Source of the DNA: Apostichopus japonicus | Lineage: Eukaryota; Echinodermata; Holothuroidea; Aspidochirotida; Stichopodidae | Assembly (NCBI RefSeq): GCF_037975245.1 | Contig: NC_092561.1 | Span: 19,279,508-19,343,507, forward strand | Reading direction: 5' to 3' | DNA length: 64,000 bases | Shown here: piece by piece, positions 55,101-61,100 of the stretch | Layout: every line of letters starts with the position of its first letter | Position numbering within the stretch: position 1 is the first letter of the stretch | Notes under the pieces: generated by a model | What the model was told of the DNA's origin: nothing | The model's input: only the letters and a program-made list of their open reading frames with translations | The model's database searches: none | Made by a program: the position numbers and the translations under genes

Positions 55101-58100
55101 TAAGGTGGGGTAAGTAATTTGTTTTCATAATAGCTTCATGATGCTATGAAGCTATGATGAGATGGGGGAAGTAATATGTTTTCATTATTGCTTCATGGTG
55201 CTATGAAGCTTTGATGAGGTGGGGGAAGTAATATGTTTTCATCATAGCTTCATGATGCTATGAAGCTATAAGGTGGGGGAAGTCATATGGTTGCATCATA
55301 GCTTCATGATGCTATTTAGCTATGATGAGGTGGGAGAAGTAATATCTTTTTGTCATAGCTTCATGATGCTATGAAGCTATGATGAGGTGGGGGGAAGTAA
55401 TACGTTTTCATCATAGCTTCATGAAGCTATGATGAGGTGGGAGAAGTAATATAGTTTCATCATAGCTTCATGATGCTATGAAGCTATGATGAGGTGGGGG
55501 AATAATATGTATTCCTTGTGGTATTTTTTTAACTTTTACAGGAGATTGATTGTTTGGTGACCATACCCTACTTTGATTTCACTCTTGATACATTTCTCCA
55601 TAGATTTAGACATTGAGAGATTAATCATCATAGCTTCATGATGCTATGAACCTATAATGAGGTAGGGGGAATTAATATGTATTTATTGTGGTATTTTTTC
55701 TTTCTTACAGGAGATTGATTGTCTGGTTACCATACCTTACTTTGATTTCACTCTGGATACCTACGACCTCAGCCGGTCTGTCGTCTGGCAACCCAACTAC
55801 TTCGGCGGTAACGGCGACGTGGATGCGGACGGTTGCGTCCCGGATCACCCCTTCAGGAACGACACGGCTTGGAAACCGTGTCTGGTTCGGTCCTTCCAAC
55901 TGAATCATAGGCTGCCGTCAAAGTTAGACATCGCCCTCGCCGTGGCGAGCGAGAGCTATTCCTCATTCTCCGAATGCTTACAGATGATTCTAGGTCAGGT
56001 TTATAGCTACATCGGCGGCCACATAGCAACATCTGCTGCCCCCTACGACCCTCTCTTCCTACCCATCCAAGCGTACGCTGACATGCTCTTCTGGCAGTGG
56101 CAGAAGATATCGGGCAACCAGAACAGCTTTCCTTCGTTCCTTCTCGACGTGCCGATGGTACCTTTCAATGTGGAACCGCGGGACGTGTTGCAGCTGGAAC
56201 ACAGCGTTTGCGTGACGTATCTGCTGCCCTCGTTGGGGGCGCCGTGCAACTACACAGCTGAAGAGTTTAATAACTTCGGATTTGACGTTGAAGGCTACGA
56301 CAGGAATGGATTTAATCGCCAAGGATTCGATAGGTGAGATCTGTCGTTATTCTTCGCGGCCGGTTCCGATAATTATGTCTCAAAGATGCAAAGGAACTTT
56401 AACCTTAAAATTTTTACAATTACCTCAGCGATTTAATTTTTGTCCTGTTTATCTTTCTTGGAAAATTTTAGTTCTCATTTTGTCTTTTAAAATTGTTAAA
56501 ATGTTTGGAAACAAGTTTTCACAATGTTTTCTGAAATGTCTTGAACTTTTTTTTTTTAAGTTTGATGACAATACCACAATTTGCAATATTGTTTTCTTTG
56601 AAACCTAAATCTAGTGTTTTGAATATGTTTTATCAGTTTCAAGTTCAAATTACTCCATCTTTCTTTGAAGGTTTGGTTACAATGCTATGGGATTCAACAG
56701 ATACGGCCAGCGGGATACGCGTGACATTTATATCTATAACACCTACTCTTTCCAAGGCTATAACAGATCCGGATATGACCGGAGGGGATACAACAGATAT
56801 GGATACAGTGTAGACGGTATGGAATGGTTTAAACATATAACTCATGAGGCCATATCTCTTTTACCTTTTGAAGGATAGCTGTAAAGGGATATGGGTAAAT
56901 AGAGTATAGTAGATATGGCTGTAGTGTGAACTAATGCTTTATAGCTCTCAACTCATAAGTTATGGCTGTAGTGTTCATGCTATATGGCTCTCATGACTAA
57001 ATGACTTTCCTGAAACAACAAAAAACTGTCCTATATCATTTCTGTGAGGCTGCCAAGTTTATCCTAAAAGAATTTATCCTAATAACGTGTGACACCTCTC
57101 CACTCTCTTTAACTATTTTCTTGGCATTACAGACAAACTTTAAAGAAAGGCCTCGTTGTCTGCCAATGAAAAAAAAAAAGACCAGTTCAGAAATGTACAT
57201 TTTATATAAAAATAATATCAAACTAAAAAAGTAAAAGTTTTAAAATTTTGAAGTGGCTGTTGGAGAAAGATTTTAACTGTTTTCTGGTGAAACCAGAATT
57301 AAGTAGATAACATTCAAAATAAATGACACTTAGAACAAGACGTAATAAAGAAGATGAAGTTAAGTTATTCGCCTGTGGAATATTATTAATATGTTACAAA
57401 TTAAACTTACAAATATGAAAACTTACAAAATGAACAAGTCAACCTTAAAAATAAAAATAATTTTTCCCAACCAGGTTACAACCGAGATGGCTACGACGTT
57501 AACGGATATGACCGCCTCGGTCTCAACCGGTACGGCTTAAACAGAGACGGTTTCGATGCCAGAGGTTACAGCATCCGGGGATATAACCAGGATAACCGGT
57601 ACGACCAGTCGGATTATTACGATTCGTCCGGTTTCGACTCCCAGTGTCTGGATCGGCAGCAGTTAGACATATCGAGATTCGATCGTTTCGGGTTTAACCT
57701 CCAGGGAAGTCGAGTCGATTACTGCACTTACGGTTTCAACGGTCCTCACGAGCTCCGGATTTCACTTCAGGTAGATGCGGTCCTCTTCGGTCAGTCCAAG
57801 GACTTCTTGATGGCGTACTTCAGGACCTGCTCGGCCCCGTCCAGAGAACCGATCCGTTGGTACGAACAGACTTGGACGGACAGAACCAAGCCGTTCTTTA
57901 GACTCCAAGTCGCGTCCACGCAGTTTCCGCACTCTGTGTATTCTCAAAGGTAAAAAAAAAATTCATTCTGTTTTTGAGGATTTTTTGGCTGTTCTTGTCA
58001 TTGATGGTAGTGACGATGAAGTTTATAGAAATGATTTTTAAATAGGGTTTTCAGAGAATCTTGTCTCAAAGAGAGATTCTGGTTGCCGAAGGTGAATGCT

Positions 58101-61100
58101 TATTCAAACTTCGTCGGTTAATTGTTTTATTAGTCATGCAAAAAATAACAGAAGGTTACATGCAATTAATTGTGTTATGAGTCAAGATTAAGATGAGATA
58201 GGGCTTCCAGCTAACAGTGGCATTTTGAGAAGAAGATTACACATGAGTGACAATTTATGTGACTTTCTAGCATATTTGGTTGTTGGTCTGATGACCTTTG
58301 ACATTGAGGCAACAAACGATTAATAAACAGTTTTCATAAGTGTGCCAGGAAATGTTGCCAAAAAAAAAAAAAAAATAATAATAATGATAAAAAAAAAATA
58401 ATAATAATAATAAAAAAAAATGAAATAAAATGAATGACATGACATGACTTGACATGACATGACATGAAATACAATGCAATACAATACAATAGAATAGAAT
58501 ACAATACAATGAAATACAATAAAATAAAATACAATACAATACATACAATACAATAAAATACATTACAATAAAATAGAATACAATGCAATACAATACAATA
58601 CAATATAATTCAATACAATAAATTACAATACTATACATTTCAATGCAATGCAATACAATACAATATCCTGCCATCTTTGATAGGTTTTGCCTTGACATCG
58701 AGCCACTGCTGACCCGCTGCCCGTGCCAGGGGGAACCAGCCGTTTGTACCAGGAATCCCTGCAAGAGGACCTGCGGGAGCTATCCGGATGCTGTCTGCTT
58801 TGTGAACTTCTGTGACGGTTGTTACGCCCAGTGGTATCTGAACGGAGAGCAAGTCAACTGTGATGCTAGTGTTAGAGGTGTGTGGTCTTTTCTACCTGCA
58901 GAATGGAAAAATGGGGTGGGGAAGCTGGGGGGGGGGTTGGATGGGATGTTGGTTGACGTACAAGCCTGGTAATATCTTAGATGAAAACGATAAAAAAATT
59001 TGTAGCATATAATATAGTAACACAAAGAATCCGGAATGGAGAAACAGGCAACTGTAATGCTAGTATTAGAGATCTGAGGTCATTTCTTCCTACTGGGGTG
59101 TAGAAATTGAATTTGGGGGCAGGAACAAAGTGGCAGGGGTGGGAAACAGGCTCACATTCTTGCACCAATAGGGTATGCAGGCTGTTAGACGTGGGCAATT
59201 CATTGAAGTCCATGCACTGTCTGCTCAGATTGAGATACTCAAATGTTTGGTTTCTTGGAAACAAGTAACAAATCTAGAACAGTGATGATGTTGTAAGAGT
59301 GTTGTAGTCAAGTGGTTAAGGCAGTGGACTTGTGATCCAAGGTTTGCAGGTTCGAGTCCTGGCCAGATCGTTACTTTATGTCCTTAGGCAAGGCACTTTA
59401 TACCTCTTTGCACCCAGGGTATAACTGGGGACTTGTAATTTAACTTGTAAATATAGTTGCGAGCGCCGGTTTGAGACTGCACCCTATGGGAAGTCCCCTA
59501 GGGGACACGTAGATGTGGTGCACCGTGGTGCCCCAGGAGGGATTGTTTGAATTGTGCACAGTTTGGGGTGTGGGTGAGTGTGACAAGTTACCAATGGCCA
59601 GGGGTTAAGTTGTAAAGTCGTGTGAGGGGTCCTTGGCCTCAAACAAGACTGTAAACCTTCAACTTAGACTTCGAATAAGCAAACAAGAAATCTGGTGTTG
59701 GAATATGAAGGCAAGAAAATATTATATTTATTATTCATATTGTAAATGAATAACCTTTGTGTTTGTTGCTCTCCCAGAGTGTTCCGATGGATTCAACCGT
59801 TATCGAGAAGACGCTGTCTGGAGACCAGACCCTTGTACTACTTGTCGGTGTTCGGTGAGTCCGCAAGTTTTCCCTTCATCAAACTTTGTTAAGCTATTTA
59901 CAAGAACATACCGATCTTAGGTGTCTCTTAAATCTTTTAAGCAAAGACTGTACACACACAAGGTAATTTTGTTATGTAGCTGTTTGCATATGTATATCCA
60001 AATAGTTGCCCTCTTAAACTTTCATTTTGATATGTTACGAATGATCGTTGTAGTTTTAATACATCCAGGCAGTTGCTATTCCAAATTTTATTTGGATATG
60101 TTATGAATGATTGGGTAGGTTTTATACCTCCAGGCAGTTGCCTCTTAAAATTTTTATTTTGATATGTTCAGAACGATCGGGGAAGGTTTTAGACATCCAG
60201 GCAGTTGCTATTCAAAATTTTATGTTTGATATATTACAAATGATCGGGTAGGTCGTTTACATCCAGTTGCCCTCTTAAACTTATATTTTGATATGTTCCG
60301 AACGATCGGGAAGGTTTTATACATCCAGGCAGTTTCCTCTTCAACTAATATTTTGAGATGTTCCGAATGATCGGGGTAGGTTTTATACATCCAGGCAGTT
60401 GCTTCTTAAAACTTTCCATTTTGATAAGTTACAAATGATCGAATGACTTTTTTACCTGCAAGTTCTCTGCCTCTTAAATCTTGCTGGATTGACCTTAATT
60501 TGAACTTTTCCATCTCTCCGTCGTCCAGGATGGCAGTGTTGACTGTGAGGTGGTTCGTTGTCCGAGATCGGCTTGCTCTCATCCTGCTCTGGCAGCTGGT
60601 GACTGCTGCGCTACTTGCGATGGTCAGTCACTAGATATCTTACCTCTGTGAAAATAGGCTTGACGTAAAAGGTTGCATATCCCCAGTGTTTATATGTGTG
60701 GGCATCATTATGCTGGTTGTAATGGTGGAGATAATTTAGGACTGGATTTCTGCTAGAAATATTGTAAATTGTTTGAAGATGGTAACATCATTCACGTCTT
60801 TTGATAATTTACAATAATTTAAAAAAAAATTTAATGTAATGAAAAAAAAAACAATCCCATTTGGAAGACACTCAGTGTATCGTGAATTTGTCTAAGGTGA
60901 GAAAGGATATCGATTCTATGCAAATGTTGGTCACCATCTTAGCAACGTTCTTTACAGACGATGGTTGGTTTCAATAAGAACAGTGAGGGGATTACACCCC
61001 CCCCCCCACGCCAAATAAACTCTCTGATTAGTTTTTTTCTCTCTCTTCCTTAGGATGTCAGTATGGTACGTATACATATGCCAACGGTCAGACCTTCAAT

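Noticed and set aside
58267-58764. 165-codon minus-strand frame (YCIVLYC repeats)
   Set aside because: A translation of the ACAAT microsatellite antisense to exon 14.
59296-59370. A functional tRNA gene
   Set aside because: Same reason: the box A/B head of a SINE inside a mosaic-gene intron.
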